DNA of 64,000 nt, from positions 29,082 to 93,081 of the forward strand of contig WEDG01005641.1 of the NCBI GenBank assembly GCA_017591395.1. The letters are read 5' to 3'. The position numbers and the translations under genes were made by a program. The notes below the pieces were generated by a model, which made no database searches, was not told where the DNA came from, and saw only the letters and a program-made list of their open reading frames with translations. Within the stretch, counting starts at the first letter, position 1; every line of letters starts with the position of its first letter. The stretch is from Schistocephalus solidus (taxonomy: Eukaryota > Platyhelminthes > Cestoda > Diphyllobothriidea > Diphyllobothriidae). Below, piece by piece: positions 30,040-42,719 of the stretch.

Positions 30040-32770
30040 TACAGTCTTTCAATATTATATATTGAAGGATATCGGGTAGGATTTGGGCGAAATCGGTGGT
30101 TGCTAGTTATCCAAAAATATCATATGCTATTTAAGACCACAGAAAAACCTTGTCGTTTTTGTGCGGCGTGCTATAAAAGAACATTAATATAAGCAAAAAG
30201 GTTTTAAAATAACTCCCTTGGGTGAGTGGAAAAGATAATCTTAATTAAATGAAAATCAGATGAAGGCAAGTGTAATGAATCGCATCGTTTTCCAGAAACG
30301 CGAAATGAATTCATCTTCAAAAATTATAGAAGTCAAGTAAGATCGTACTGCTGATGGGTAACAACCGTGAAACAGCCACCTGCATCTTGCCTGTTGCAAT
30401 CTTAGCAACATACCTATTTAAAAAAATTTTTCAAGATTCTGAAGCCAGTTAAAGAAACGTTGTAATTAACTCGTTTACCAGAAATTTTAGCTATGGCAAA
30501 AATTGGGACCCCAACCAAAATAGGTACGAAAAACTGCGGAGACGGACGCCTAGAACAACCTACGGTAAAATGGAAGCATGCGATCAGAATTTTTTTGTGC
30601 AATGTAGTTTCCTCTAATCCAGGATTAACGAACTTAATGGGCAGAAGATCAGCGTTTCTCACAAAATCTTAGTAAATATTCTGTCACTCTTTGGTGTATT
30701 TGCAAGCTTAGAGCAGGGCAGTTAAGCAAAAAAATACAGTAGATTGCCTAACTCCTGAAATGTCTACATCAGAATTGGAGTTAGTAGCACGGCAGGCATT
30801 TTAAGGAGTTGGTTCTGTTGTACTAAATTTGAAGCACAAACAGCTGTTTAATAATAAAGAGTTCACTTCAGATCAGTTTATTGATGTGAAAACTGTGCTA
30901 AATGGGGCAAAATCCGACGTTTTGTGCTATGCAGGAATTTTCCTACGCTATTAAAAGCTACGGATTAAAGCCGGAAAAAAATGGAATATATCCCTTAGGT
31001 GAACGGAAAATTTTGTTTTGTTTTCATGAAAATCAGGTGAATGCAGGTTCAAGAGATCACATTGTTTTCGGAAAAAAACGAGGGCAGATTTAGTCTAAAA
31101 AATTAAGTTGTGCAAATTTGTGACGTTTTGTTCCAAAACAACGATGTAACAAACTTTTGTGAATGTGCTTTTTTTACCACATCGATAATAAGGACCTTAA
31201 ACGCGCATATATACCGCCACTTTTCGCTATCGCGGCGTACGCGAAGCCTGTCATGACAATTTCAGTCTACAGTTGACTATAAATGAATAAGGAAACTTGA
31301 AACGGAAGGGGCAGAAAACTGATAGTTTATCTCAAAATCATAGTATATATTCGGACACTCACTTGTGCGTTTGAAATCTTGCAAGTAGACTGAGAAGTAA
31401 GCAAATATATCGAGAAACGCTTCAATAGAAAGAGAAAAGTGAGTTCTTATATTTTCAAAAGACATTGTATCCCTATTTTCAGCGAAGTCGGAAAACCAGT
31501 CAAACGTTCCCAGTTTTTCCTTGAGGTCACTTTGGAAAAATATTAATTACGCAGTCGTTCAAAAGCAAAACGTCTAATAAAAGCGCTTTTGAAAAAGGTA
31601 ACTTATTATAGAATTTTTTTTAACTAATTATAGGCATATATTTTCCAGGCTTTTGTTGTGGACGTTCATCTTTCCCGGCAGCAAGTTTTCATGTTTGAGT
31701 GAGTCTACAAATATGACCCAGACGGCCATCTGCATTAGAAGGAATGCCCAAAAAGTCACTGCTTTGATAAATGCTTTTAAGAAATATCTTATTTTGAAAG
31801 TTTTACCAAACACATCGAGTGGATGCTACCTTTAGGCGCAGTCTACTGAAGACACTGAAAATCGTAAAGAATTCACCCCATTTTCAAAGACTATTCGAAA
31901 TAGTAATAGAGAAATTTAACAATAGAAATTTCCTATTTATATACACAAAATGGTACGTTTACGATTGCACCTGACGATTCTATTTAAATCTATTAGTCAG
32001 TGACCTGCCTGTGAACAGGTGAGCTTATCAAATATTATATGATTCGGACGTTTCTATCGGCGCAATCAAGCAAAAATCTGCTTGCCTTGGTCGAATGCAT
32101 CTAAGACAACGTACAAACGGAAGAAAAACTGCAATTTCTCATGAAATGGTGTTGGAATATATACTCGCTTGCTAGGCTTCTTAATGACGGTCATACTTTA
32201 CGTTGCGCTTAATCTAGGTGAATATGTATGTACAAAACTCTGAAAAAGACTATTTTCAAAATTAATTATACTTTTTCTGCTTTATTCACTCGTTTAGTTT
32301 CATGGACAGGCTTCCTATAAATTTACATCTTCAGTTTACTCAACTAGATAAATATTTCGCCTTTACGTAATTTTTACCTTTTCTAAAAAATAAGTAATTC
32401 TAGGCAATGTAATATTAATTTGTAAACACCAATAAGCCTTATTTGTCCTAACGATCGATTCATTATTGATGGAAAATTTTGGTGGACGCATTGTGCGCTG
32501 ATTTCGCGTAACGGGCCGTAACTCATGAAATCCATCAGATTTAATGAGTTAGGACAGCTACTGTATATCGGAAAACGCTCCAATATAAAGCAAAAGGCGA
32601 GTGCTTCATTTTCAGCATGACATATATCGCTTATTTTCAGGGAGGTGAAATACGGTCAAGCTTCCACCTTTTCTCCTGGACTAAACCTTGGAAAAAGGTA
32701 AAATGCGCATATACTCGTCAAAGTAATATCTAATTAACTCGATTTTAACGAAGAACCTTATAATGAAAAG
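30040..32770 (+). repeat. Repeat C, AT-rich modular repeat, copy 1
   Basis: It is non-coding. It contains diverged monomers offset by about 780 bp: CTCCCTTGGGTGAGTGGAAA near 30211 corresponds to ATCCCTTAGGTGAACGGAAA near 30990, and the segments near 30620-30720 and 31290-31430 correspond (GGGCAGAA, AAAATC, TATATTC, CACTC). A segment from about 31625 to 32480 lacks this pattern. 30721-32570 is repeated at 44352-46235. Confidence 0.75.
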
Positions 32771-32794
32771 TCTTTTTTTAAATTTATTGGATTT

Positions 32795-32915
32795 CTGCCC
32801 AACAGGTCACGAGTTCGAGTTTCGGGAAACGCAGTGCCTGGGGTTGGGTATAGCTAGCTGATGACGGCTATTAAGCCAGAAATGGCCATTCAATTTTCCC
32901 TTATCTTTCTCTTCT
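32795..32915 (+). mobile_element. SINE B fragment
   Basis: It begins inside the tRNA-like part (CAACAGGTCACGAGTTCGAG, B box), continues with CCTGGGGTTGGGTAT and the hammerhead-like core, and ends at about 32915. Confidence 0.8.
32854..32893 (+). ncRNA. Hammerhead-like core in SINE B, best core bases
   Basis: CTGATGA (32858-32864), stem II GGCT/AGCC with loop ATTA, GAAA (32879-32882), stem III palindrome ATGGCCAT (32882-32889), and T as the cleavage-site base (32890). Stem I is degraded (CTAG opposite CAAT) and pair 10.1/11.1 is C opposite A, so activity is doubtful. Confidence 0.5.
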
Positions 32916-33299
32916 TATTTTTCCGAACCTGAGGTGTACTTTCAGGAGCAATTCCGGAAGTATTCATTACTCATCACAACCTTAGACGCATTCGGTTAGA
33001 TGATTACATGGAAATACGATAGAAAGCCGCTCTTTCCAAACGTTTATTGAAGTTGAGCATGTAAATGCATAGGAAATTACAACAGAAAAAGTAAATAGCT
33101 ATATTATATTATCTGACAAAAGAGGATGAACATCGCATGGCTAACCATGAAGGGATGGATTGTGACAAAAAGGAATACAATGAGAAGCTTCAAAACGAAC
33201 GAAGCTCAGTGAGATCGGTCCCATCCATGTACCTCGCTTGGTCTGAGTAAAAAAAATGATTCCTTCTGTTCTACTTGGCGTTCACCCTCAACCTGCACA
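32916..33299. other. No gene recognised
   Basis: Short AT-rich stretch between SINE B and repeat A with no recognisable feature. Confidence 0.6.
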
Positions 33300-34085
33300 T
33301 CGACAGTTCGACCGTCGATTTCGACGAGGTCCACCGTATGCTCCACACCAGGTGGTGCAGGGACGGTAACTTGCGCGTGAATTAGTTTTAAGTAATAGTA
33401 GCCTTGCGCTGCAGCTACCGCACCGTCTCCTACTCCCCCACCTGAGCCCGGTGTCAAGACAGTGTCAAGAAGACCGGAGATGGAAGAGGGCGCAGGTGCC
33501 TGCCGCAGCCGGAGCCACCCCTGGGTATACCACCACACCAGACTCGGATCCCACGGAGTGGGAGTGCCATCAAGGCCACATTAAGAAGGAGCTATTGCAG
33601 CCTGACTCTCAGTCCGCCAGTCAGCCACTCCACACAAAAAACACACATTGGGCTGACCACGCGGTTCGATTTATCCCGTCAGTTGGCAACCTTCCAAGCC
33701 ACGGCTTTTAGCGCACCGTGATAGTTTCAAGCGCATCAGATTGTTTATAGTGAGGAAAATGCGCTGAGCATTTCGATCTCACTCCTCCCCCACCCCCACA
33801 ATCAGAGCACTGTCCGAGCCGGTCAGTTGTCTGAGGTGGGAGTGGGCGCATTGGCTGATGAGTCGGCGTACCCCTCTTCGCGTGCCACAGCACGACCTGG
33901 CCCCCATAACGCACACACCAGGATTTACTTTCTCAGGGGATATGGACAAGCCATCGCCGTCTAACTCCCAGCCCACTGGTCAGACACTCGACACACACAG
34001 CACATAAACTGGGCCGACGGCGTGGTCTGGTGTAAGCGTCAGATTGGCAGCCTTCCCAAGCCACGGTTTCTAGGAAACCATGATT
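33300..34085 (+). repeat. Repeat A, longest + strand copy
   Basis: It runs from CAGTTCGACCGTCGATTTCG through CACCGTATGCTCCACACCAG, GATCCCACGGAGTGGGAGTG, CAGCCTGACTCTCAGTCCGC, CCCGTCAGTTGGCAACC and GCGCATCAGATTGTTTATAG to ACTGGGCCGACGGCGTGGTC. The same order appears inverted at 41230-42010. No coding capacity is seen. Confidence 0.8.
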
Positions 34086-34159
34086 TTTTCAGGTACGTTC
34101 TGATGATTGTGATGGTTTTGTCGATGTATTAGTGTAGATGGTGTGCGCTCATGTGGCTT

Positions 34160-37100
34160 AGCCTCCGGTGGTTTACCGCAGATTGTCATGGAGGCGCATG
34201 TGTCCTAATAGGCAACATGCGGCGAGTAAATGTGCGGGAGCAGTGAGGGTAGTGGAGGTCGGCGCGGCGACTGCATGTCGGAGCCCCAGGAACTTGTTCA
34301 CCAGCCTCCGTGCGATGGATTCGCAGGTGACCGACCAGGCCAATGTGTGAGTTGAATTTGCGGGCGCATTGTGGGGAAAAGAAATCGGTAGAGGCTGGGG
34401 GTGTCATTCATGGTAGTGGGGGTAGCAGTGGCGGTAAGAATGGCAGGATCGGAGGGTGTGCTTGATGTATCGGTGTTGTTGGCATTGCGGTGAATTCCGC
34501 TGTCATGGATGCGCATGTGACCGAATAGGCGCATGAGATGAGTGAATGTGCGAGGACAGTGAGGGCAGTGGAGGCGACGATCTCTGCTCTGTGATGGTGC
34601 TCCAGACACTGGTTCACCAGTCTGTGTACGATGGATTCGCAAGTGACCAACCAGGCCGTTGCGTGAGGTGAATTGCGGTCGCAGTGAGAACCGTTAAGGA
34701 GAGAGTCCCCATAGCTGATGGTGGTGGTAGTGAAGGCGAAGTTGGTGGTGGTTGCGGTAGTGGGGGTAACAGGCGATGAGTAGAGGGAATTGATGCCAGG
34801 CGTGAGGGTGGGGGAGTCTGAAGGAGGGTGGACAGAATTTGACGTAGAAATTGGAATTGTCGGGATTGTTGGTGCATTGCGTCCAAAGATGTCCAACCAG
34901 GCCGATTCGCGCGCGGAAGATGCGTTGACGGCACGGGCATGTTGGCAGGGCCTGGGCGTCGACGATGTTGGTCCGGGGCGCTGGTGACTTTCGTGCTGCT
35001 CTTTTGGCCTAGGCGGCGGCGATCGGTTGGCTTCATAGATTGCTGAACTAGTCTTCACTGATTTTCTCCATGCTGGTCTATCCTGGGTGAGATCCTCCCA
35101 GGTCACCGGATTGATTTGCACTTGCTTCAGCGATTTCTTCAAAGTGTCCTTGTAGTGTCATTTTGACCTCCCTGCCGACGAGAACCCGTAGCGACATCTC
35201 CGTAGAAAAGTCATTTGGGTAGTCGCTCGTCGTCCATTCTTACCAGGTGGCCACTCCATTGCAGTTGCATTTGCCTCAGCATGGCGTAGAGGCTGAGGAT
35301 TACGGTCCGCTCCAGGACTTCCGTGTCCGGTATCCTGTCTTGCCATCTCAGCTTCAGTATTCTGCAGAGGCAGCTGAGATGGAAGTGATTCAGCTTCCTG
35401 GCATGGTTCGAGTAGACGGTCCAGGTCTCCGCTCCGTAAAGAGTGTCGTCAAGACGACAGCCTTATATATCTTCACTTTGGTGTTCAGGTGAATACCATG
35501 GCGATTCCACACGGAGGCCTGCAGCCGGTCGAAGGCCTGACTAGCTTTGGAGATCTGTTGGGCAACCTCGTCCTCGATTCTCATGTTGCGTGACAGCGTG
35601 CTTCCTAGATAAGCGAAGGTTTCCTCGTTTTTGAGTTGAGCACCGTTGACATTGATTCGGGGAGTATTGTATTCCGCGCTGGGTGGCGGCTGGTGCATGG
35701 CAAACCTTTTGGCTGTACTGATTGCTAATCCAAAATCATCGCAGTTTGTGGCGAAGAGATCCATACTCCTTTTCATGTCCTCCTCCGTCACAGTGTTAAG
35801 ACCGCAGTCGTCCGCGAAGAGCAAGTCATTGACTGTAGCCGTAGACACGCGCGTTGAAGCCTGCATACGCCAACTGTTGAGAAGGTACCCGTCAGTTCAG
35901 TAGGCGATGCGGATACCAGGCTGCTCATCATGGTAGGCGTCCATCAGCATAGCCGAGAACATGAGATTAAAGAGGGTGGGGGCCAGTACGCAGCCCTGCT
36001 TCACTCCGTTGGTCACTGCGAATGCTTCGGATACCGTCCCGTTGTCAGTGACGCACGCCATCATCCCATCATGAAGCTGACGCACCATGTGCGTGAACCG
36101 CTCAGGACAGCCAAATTTCTGCATGACTTTCCGCAGTCCGTCGCGATTCACCGTGTCAAAGGCTTTCGTTAGATCCACGAAGATAGTGTATATGTGAGTA
36201 CACATCTCCTGGCACTTGTAGCTATTAGGCAGCAAAGATCATATCAGCTGTTCCGCAGTGTCGGAGGAAGCCACATTTGCTTTCTGGTAGCAGTCCCTTC
36301 TCTAGGTGACCGTTAAGCCGATTGAGAAGGATACCGGCAAAGATCTTCCCGGCGATGTTGAGCAACGAGATGCCTCTGTGATTATCACAGAGTTGCCGGT
36401 TCCCCTTCCGTTTGTAGAGATGGACGATGGTCGCGTCTTTGAAATCCTGACGAACTTTTCCTTGGCGCCACATCTCCTGGAAGAGTGTTGTTAGTTCTGC
36501 CATCAGCCGGGGCCCACCGTGCTTGGTGACTTCCGGTGGGATTGCGTCGGATACCGGTGCTTTACCGCTGGAAATCTGCTGCACGGCCCGGATGGTTTCT
36601 GGTAGGGAGGGCGGCAGATCCAGGTCATTGTTCGTGGTCCACTTGAGGGAGCCGGTCAATGGCAGCATCGGAGATGGCTGATGAGCAATTAAGGACACTT
36701 CGGAAGTGTTCGGCCCAGCGCTTTAGATTTTGCGATTTCTCTGTCAGCAGTGTTGTGCCGTCAGGGCTGAGCAGTGCTGCGGTCACCCTTGATACACGGG
36801 CCGTAGATGGACTTGATGGCTTTGAAAAGTTTTTTATTTCATTGCGGTCCACAAACCCCTGGATTTCACTCAGCCTTACCGAGCATCCAGGCTTCCTGCA
36901 TCTCCCGCTGCCGTTGCTGTACAAGTCAACGGCATCTGAAGAAGGCTGCTTTGGTGGCGTCAGTCCGAAGGTCCATGTAGGCTTTGTGTAGTCCATTCTT
37001 CCCCGTGAATAAGTTGCTGATGTCGGCATAATTGTCGTCAAAACAGTCTTGGTGTTGACGGTGTGCGCGTCCGAGTACATCGAGGGCGGTGGACTGGATG

Positions 37101-38480
37101 ACATTTCGCAGTTGACACCATCATGTCTCCACGGTAGCGTTATCATCTGGAGCATGCAGGTCGTCCAGTTTCTCGGTTATTTGGTGGCTGAAATCAAAAC
37201 AGTGAGCAGGCAAATTTAATAAAAGAGTATTTAACTTACATGGCGGCCTCTTGGGGCCTTCGTCAGGGTTGAAGTCGGAGCCTCATCTAGGAGATCACGA
37301 GGCGGTGAACTGTCCAACCATCAGCATCGCGGATCGCCTTGGTCACCAGCACGTCCTGTCGATCTCGCCTCCGGGCGAGAGCATAGTCCAGCAGATGCCA
37401 GCGCCGCGACCGAGGGTGCATCCACGTGGCCTTCTCCTGTGTCGGAAGGCGGAAGAAGGTGTTGATCGGCAGGAGACGGTGTTCCGCACACGTGCACAGA
37501 AGAAGGAGTCCGTTATCAGTTACAGCTACCGAGACCGTGGGGACCCAGCACACACTGCCAGGCAGCGGGAATCCGTCCCGATGCTGGTGTTGAAGTCAAG
37601 AAGGACAATTTACTTGCCCTCTTTCGGCATAGTCGCCAGCAGGGCGTGCAGGTCCTCGTAGAATTCGTCCTTTGCCACATCAGAGCTCGTCATTGGGGGA
37701 GCGTAGGCGCTGATTATGGTGGCGAACTGGTCTCCCCGAAGAGGCAGGTGGAGGCACATCAGGCGATCATTGGTACCCTGCGGCAGAGAAGGCAGACGTC
37801 CCACGATGTCGTTATCGGATGGCAAAGGCAACACCAGCGTCGCGTTGCTCTGCCTTTGGCCGGCCGCTCCAGAAGAAGGTGTAGCCGGCACCCACCTCCT
37901 CCAGCTGACCCTGCTCAGAGAATCGGGTCTCGCTGAGAGCAGCAATGTCCAACTTGTAGCGCGCCAGTTCCCGAGTGAATAGCGCCGTCCTTCGTTCCGG
38001 CCGGTTGCTCCTAGGATTTTCTAAAAGGGAACGAACATTCCTGGCTGCTAGTGTGAGTGGACTCACCCGAGCAGCCTGGAGGGTATGGCGAGGGGGATGT
38101 GGACGGGGGGTATTGTTGTTTGTTTAAGATTTTCGACCGCGTATTTTGCGATCTGCGAGCCACGGCCGGCTGCAGAAGACGTGGTTACCAGCATTTGTTC
38201 AGGGCACTTTTTCAAGCCCCTTCCTCCGTGAGGAGGCAAGCAGTGCTGTCCCTAAAAAGGGCTGCTCGGACATCCCAGACGGCTGCCGAACTCCACTATG
38301 GTTCGAGGTTTTGTTTTAGTGGGAGAACGACCCGAGTTAGTCTGAGCCGCCTACGGGGTTGCTGTCGCCCCCACCGTAGGACTTTTTGAGAGGGAGGAGG
38401 TGGGAAGTTCGGGAGTCAGACATACCGGGTGTGGAGGCACACACAACACCGGAGACCCTCACCTGGTTTTTCCCGTCAGT
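34160..38480 (-). mobile_element. LINE-a, nearly full-length but broken non-LTR retrotransposon
   Basis: Order on the - strand: 5' UTR (38480-38070); AP endonuclease (38066-37287: [51 protein letters not shown]); linker with RRHRQ-like and LQMQD-like segments (37155-36625); reverse transcriptase (36698-35390) with IFVDLTKAFDTVNR at 36181, GVKQGCVLAP at 36007 and the FADD catalytic motif at 35818-35807; a C-terminal region (35346-34186) with KSLKQVQINPVTWEDL and C2H2-type zinc-finger repeats (GLVGHLRIHRTEAG, LHCPHCPRTFTHL). The endonuclease site usually read as DH has V (TVHRLVIS). Several frame changes and stops make it inactive. I could not assign the clade. Confidence 0.88.
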
Positions 38481-38514
38481 CAGGCAGATGAGCATTACCT
38501 GCAAAGACAAAGAA

Positions 38515-38645
38515 TGTCAATATTCCCGATCTTAATCGACAAGAAATCGAACCCGTGGCTTAAGTGTTAAAGTGTTGGATTTCGTATTAACAGGTCACGG
38601 GTTGGAGCCTTGGGTGGGCCACCACCTGGGATTGGGTATGGCCTA
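38515..38645 (+). mobile_element. SINE B fragment, tRNA-like 5' half
   Basis: It starts AATGTCAATATTCCCGATC, includes A box (CCGTGGCTTAAGTGTTAA) and B box (CACGGGTTGGAGCC) equivalents, and ends at GGGATTGGGTATGGCC just before the hammerhead-like core. It lies at the 5' end of LINE-a. Confidence 0.78.
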
Positions 38646-39789
38646 AATCGGGCTTGCTACTTACAGCAACGCAATTGCGTGAGACAGTTCGTTATAGAGA
38701 AGGGCTTCATTTGGGCCTGGTGCCGCTCAAGTTTTGTGCAAAAGGTATAACTAGTACTTTCGGGATTCTGATTACTACGGCAATGCTTGTCCAGTTTACA
38801 ATCATAATCCATCTACCTTACAGCATCCGTTTTGAAGAAGGTGACACGATCACTGGAACAAGGGTCTAGAAATGCTGTGCTCTTAAAAAAGGGAAAGAGA
38901 GAGAGAGAGTAAAAGTTATTTTAAATGTTCCAAACGTTGTCTGGTGTCTGTGCAAGGGAGATCGAGAGCGGCCGACCCCAGCGGAGCTTCATCCTCATGG
39001 CTCATCAGTGTATTCTTTAATAGGAGGGTGACTTGAAAGGTTACCAATTTAGGGAATACCTCAAAATTTTCAGGACTGAGACAGGCTGCTATGATCCCTT
39101 TTCAATATGGCATTTAGGGCACCCTTGCAGTAACCTGGTTGAAACGGTTCGTGCGTGGCACGCGTAGATGGCTGGTTAGCTTTGTCAGTCACTGCACCTA
39201 CAGCCCCCTCCGGTGGTTATTACTTTGTTCCTCCACTGGGTTACGGTGGGTGAGGGGGAGGGTGCTATCACCACCCGCAAGTCACCGTTCCCTTGCCTAC
39301 TAATCCGTGGAGCATGCGTTGGATGTACTCACGTCAAGCTCTCTACTGAAAGCGCGGGATTCAAGTAAGCGCCTTGTGGTTAGGAGCTTAGTAGATCCCA
39401 TTCTCCCTTCAAAAGGCATACTGATGATCGGTAACAACCTTGGAACGGCTGTCTTCGTCTTGCCTGTTGCACACCTAACAATCTACCAATTAAAACACAG
39501 TTCAATAATCGCCTATTAGGCGTGCGTTTCGTCATCTGCAGTCGTCCATGGCATTCTGATTTGTTTTGGAGAAGCAAAATTGCAATTTTCTAATGCTATG
39601 GATATCCGAACTGCAGCAAAGGCTTGATTACGCGAGAGTGGACGATACATCCTAACTGAGATACAACGACGCTTCCTGAACTGGATACTTCTTAAGAGGA
39701 AATATTCGTTGTTCATCATCAGGCATGCGCCTGTACCCGACTATATAGCGGCGCTGCAAACGAACATTCCTCGTCCACCGAGATCCCTT
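38646..39789. other. No gene recognised
   Basis: Mixed unique-looking sequence with a short GA microsatellite near 38889-38912. Open frames are short and motif-free. Confidence 0.55.
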
Positions 39790-40010
39790 CCAGCCACGCT
39801 GAGCATGGCAGTTCGGCCGTCACTACCAAAACATGTCCATTGAGGGCACCACATCATGGTAGGTGCAGGAACAGAAACTTGCGCGTAGAGAGGGAGAGTA
39901 GAATAGCCAGCATCTCCATCATCCACCTGAGCCTAGTGTCAAGGCAAGTTAAGAAGACGGGAGGCACAAAGGGGCGCAGTGCTGGAACTGGCAGCGTTAG
40001 AGAACTGGCA
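39790..40010 (+). repeat. Repeat A fragment
   Basis: A diverged copy: CAGTTCGGCCGTC, GGTAGGTGCAGGAACAG, ACTTGCGCGTAGA, AAGAAGACGGGAGGC. It abuts a LINE-a fragment. Confidence 0.65.
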
Positions 40011-41195
40011 CGATAGAAGGTGGACATTGTTGCTCTCAGCGAGACCCGATTCTCTCAGTAGGGTCATGTTTTCTGCTATGCTGATGGACCCCTACCGTGA
40101 TGAGCACCTTCTCAACAGTCGGTTTCTGCAGGCCATAAAGCGCGTATAAAGGACTACAGTCCATAACTTGCACTTCGCGGACGACTGCGGCCTTAACACT
40201 GTGACGGAGGAGGACATGCAAAGGAGTATGTACCTCTTCGCCGCAGGCTGCATCGATTTTGGTTTAACAATCAGTACATCCAAATGGTTGTCATGCACCC
40301 GCCGCCGACTAGCGCGGAATGCAATGATTCCCGAATCAATTTCAACGGCGCTCAACTCAAAAACGTGGAAACCTTTGCTTATCTGGGAAGCACGCTGTCA
40401 CGCAAACACGACAATCAACGATGAGGTTGCTCAATGGATTTCTTAAGCCAGTCATGCCTTCGGCCGGCTGCAGGCCTCCGTGCGGAATCTTTATGGTATT
40501 TACCAGATCAGCAAACTGAAGATGTACAAGGCCTTCATCTTGACGACACTCCTGTACTGAGCAGAGTCCTGGACTGTTTATTTGAACCAAGTCAGGAAGC
40601 TGAATCACTTCCATCCCAGCTATCTATGCAGAATACTGAAGCTGAGATGGCAAGACAGGATTCCGGACACCGATGTCTTGGATCAGACCGGAATTCATAG
40701 CATACACGCCATACTGAGGCAACTGCAACTGCGATGGAGCGGCCACCTGGTGAGAATGAATGAAGAGCGACTTCCCAAGCGACTTTCCTTTAGAGATGTC
40801 GCTACGGGCACTCGCCGACAGGGAGGTCAAAAAAGACACTACAAGGAGACTTTGAAGAAATCTCTGAAGCAACTGCAAATCAACCCGGTGACCTGAGAGG
40901 ACCTCGCCCAGGATAGACCGGTCTGGAGAAAATCCGTGAAGACTGGTGCAGCAATATATGAGGCCAAACGGATCGCCGCTGCTAAGGCCAAAAGGGCGGC
41001 TCGCAAGTCACAAGCGTGCCGGATCAATACTGTCAATGTACCCACGGTGCCAACGCACATTCCGTGCGCGCACTGGCCTGGTCAGACTTCTTCGGATACA
41101 ATGCAATAAAAATCCCATATCATCAACTTCTGCCTCAACAAACATCCTTTCTGCCACCCATGCCTCAAGTCCCACGACGATGACCAACTGCTAGT
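40011..41195 (+). mobile_element. LINE-a copy with internal deletion
   Basis: A short endonuclease piece ([15 protein letters not shown], about 40022-40060) is joined directly to a late RT segment (MFSAMLMDPYRDEH, LHFADDCGLNTVTEEDMQRS at about 40167-40230). The RT C-terminus in changing frames follows ([53 protein letters not shown]) and then the first zinc-finger remnant (CQRTFRARTGLVRLLRIQC). It is non-functional. Confidence 0.85.
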
Positions 41196-41229
41196 AATCC
41201 CTCCGTCAATGCGCCGTGGGTTAGAAGTT

Positions 41230-42010
41230 TTCCAACTGACAATTACACTCAGACCTCACATTCAGTCCAATGTGTGTTGCGCTGAGTGGCTGACTGGTGG
41301 TCTGAGAGTCAGACTGCGATGGCTCCTTCTTAACGTGACCTCTGGCATTCTCACACATGTGGGAGGTGAGCCGTTCATCACCCTGTTATGTGAAATCCTG
41401 ATGCTTTCGTTCGGGGGTCAGATCATGTATGTAGTACGCGTAGACGAGGTCATTAGCAGTTGCGCCCACTCTCGCATCATACAACTGACCAGCTCGGACA
41501 GTGGTCTGATTTTGGGGGTGATGGAGAGAGCGAGTTCGATGACTCAGTGCATTTTCCTCACTATAAACAATCGGTCGCGCTTGAAACTATCACGTTGCGC
41601 AAAAATCCGTGGCTTGGAAGGTTGCCAACTGACGGGATAACTAGGATCGTGGGGTCAGCCCATTGTGTGTTTTGTGCGGAGTTAACCACTGGTGGAATGA
41701 GAGTCAGGCTGCAAAGGTTCTTTTTAATGTGGCATTTATGGCACTCCCCACTTCGTGGGATCCGATCCAGGTGTAGCGGCATGCTTAGGAGTGGCTCTTG
41801 CTGCACCAGCCACCTGCGCCCTCTCCCACCTCTGGTTTTCTTAACTGTGCCATGACGCCGGGCTCAGCTGGGGGAGGAGGAGAGAGTGCGGTAGATGCTG
41901 AACAAATCTACTATTACTTTAAACTGATTCATACGTATCTTACCGTTCCTGCACTAACCTTCAGCGGAGCATATGGTGAACGTCGTTGGATTACGACGAT
42001 CGAACTGATG
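41230..42010 (-). repeat. Repeat A, inverted long copy
   Basis: Reverse complement of the copy at 33300-34085 in the same block order (GTCAGTTGGCAACC is at 41618-41632 as GGTTGCCAACTGAC; the end at about 42000 is ACGACGATCGAACTG). Confidence 0.8.
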
Positions 42011-42719
42011 TGTTTTTATTTGTTTACGTGCTGGTGGGGCGGTGCTTATTAATTGGATTTTATTTGTGGTGGTTTACCTCAGAATAGCACGATACTACAC
42101 GTTGCCTAGTAGGCTCATGCGGTTAGCTGAGACAGATGCAGCGGGTATAGTTTACTGCTTCTGACACTGTTTCGTCAGTCGCTGTGCGACAGATCCACAA
42201 GTGACCGAGCAGACCGGTGCGTGGTGCGCATGGGCGCTGAAGGTATGAGCAAGATAGGGTTGTGGCTTTTCTGCTATGGGCGGTTAGTGAAGGGGGAGTT
42301 GGTAATGTTAGAGTTGGGAGAGTTATCGTAGCTGCAAAGTGGGTTTAGCATTTGGGCATTCCCGTGAATCTCCTTTTCATGGACCTGCACGTGTCAAAGT
42401 GTCTTCATGTGCTGATTTGTGAGAAAATGGTTCAATTAATGGTTATTCTTCTATGTTCTGAAGCAAAGGTACGGACTATTTATATGGCCCCTCTAATCCA
42501 AACACGCAAATAGGAATGTCTCGCCCAATTACTTAATCCGGCCTTTCGAATAATCGCATGCCAGTCGGTAGAATTTGCATGAAATCTACCGCTTAAAATT
42601 CGGTGTTGTGGATCCATAACTCTACTTCCAGCATCCGCGCCTCGACCTTTCACGGTGTCCACGTTATTGGCAGTTTTAAGGACTGTCCACTGAATTCAGA
42701 TTAGTGGGTAGTGTAAATG
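42011..42719. other. No gene recognised
   Basis: Apart from a short LINE-a zinc-finger-like piece near 42150-42230, nothing recognisable. Confidence 0.5.
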
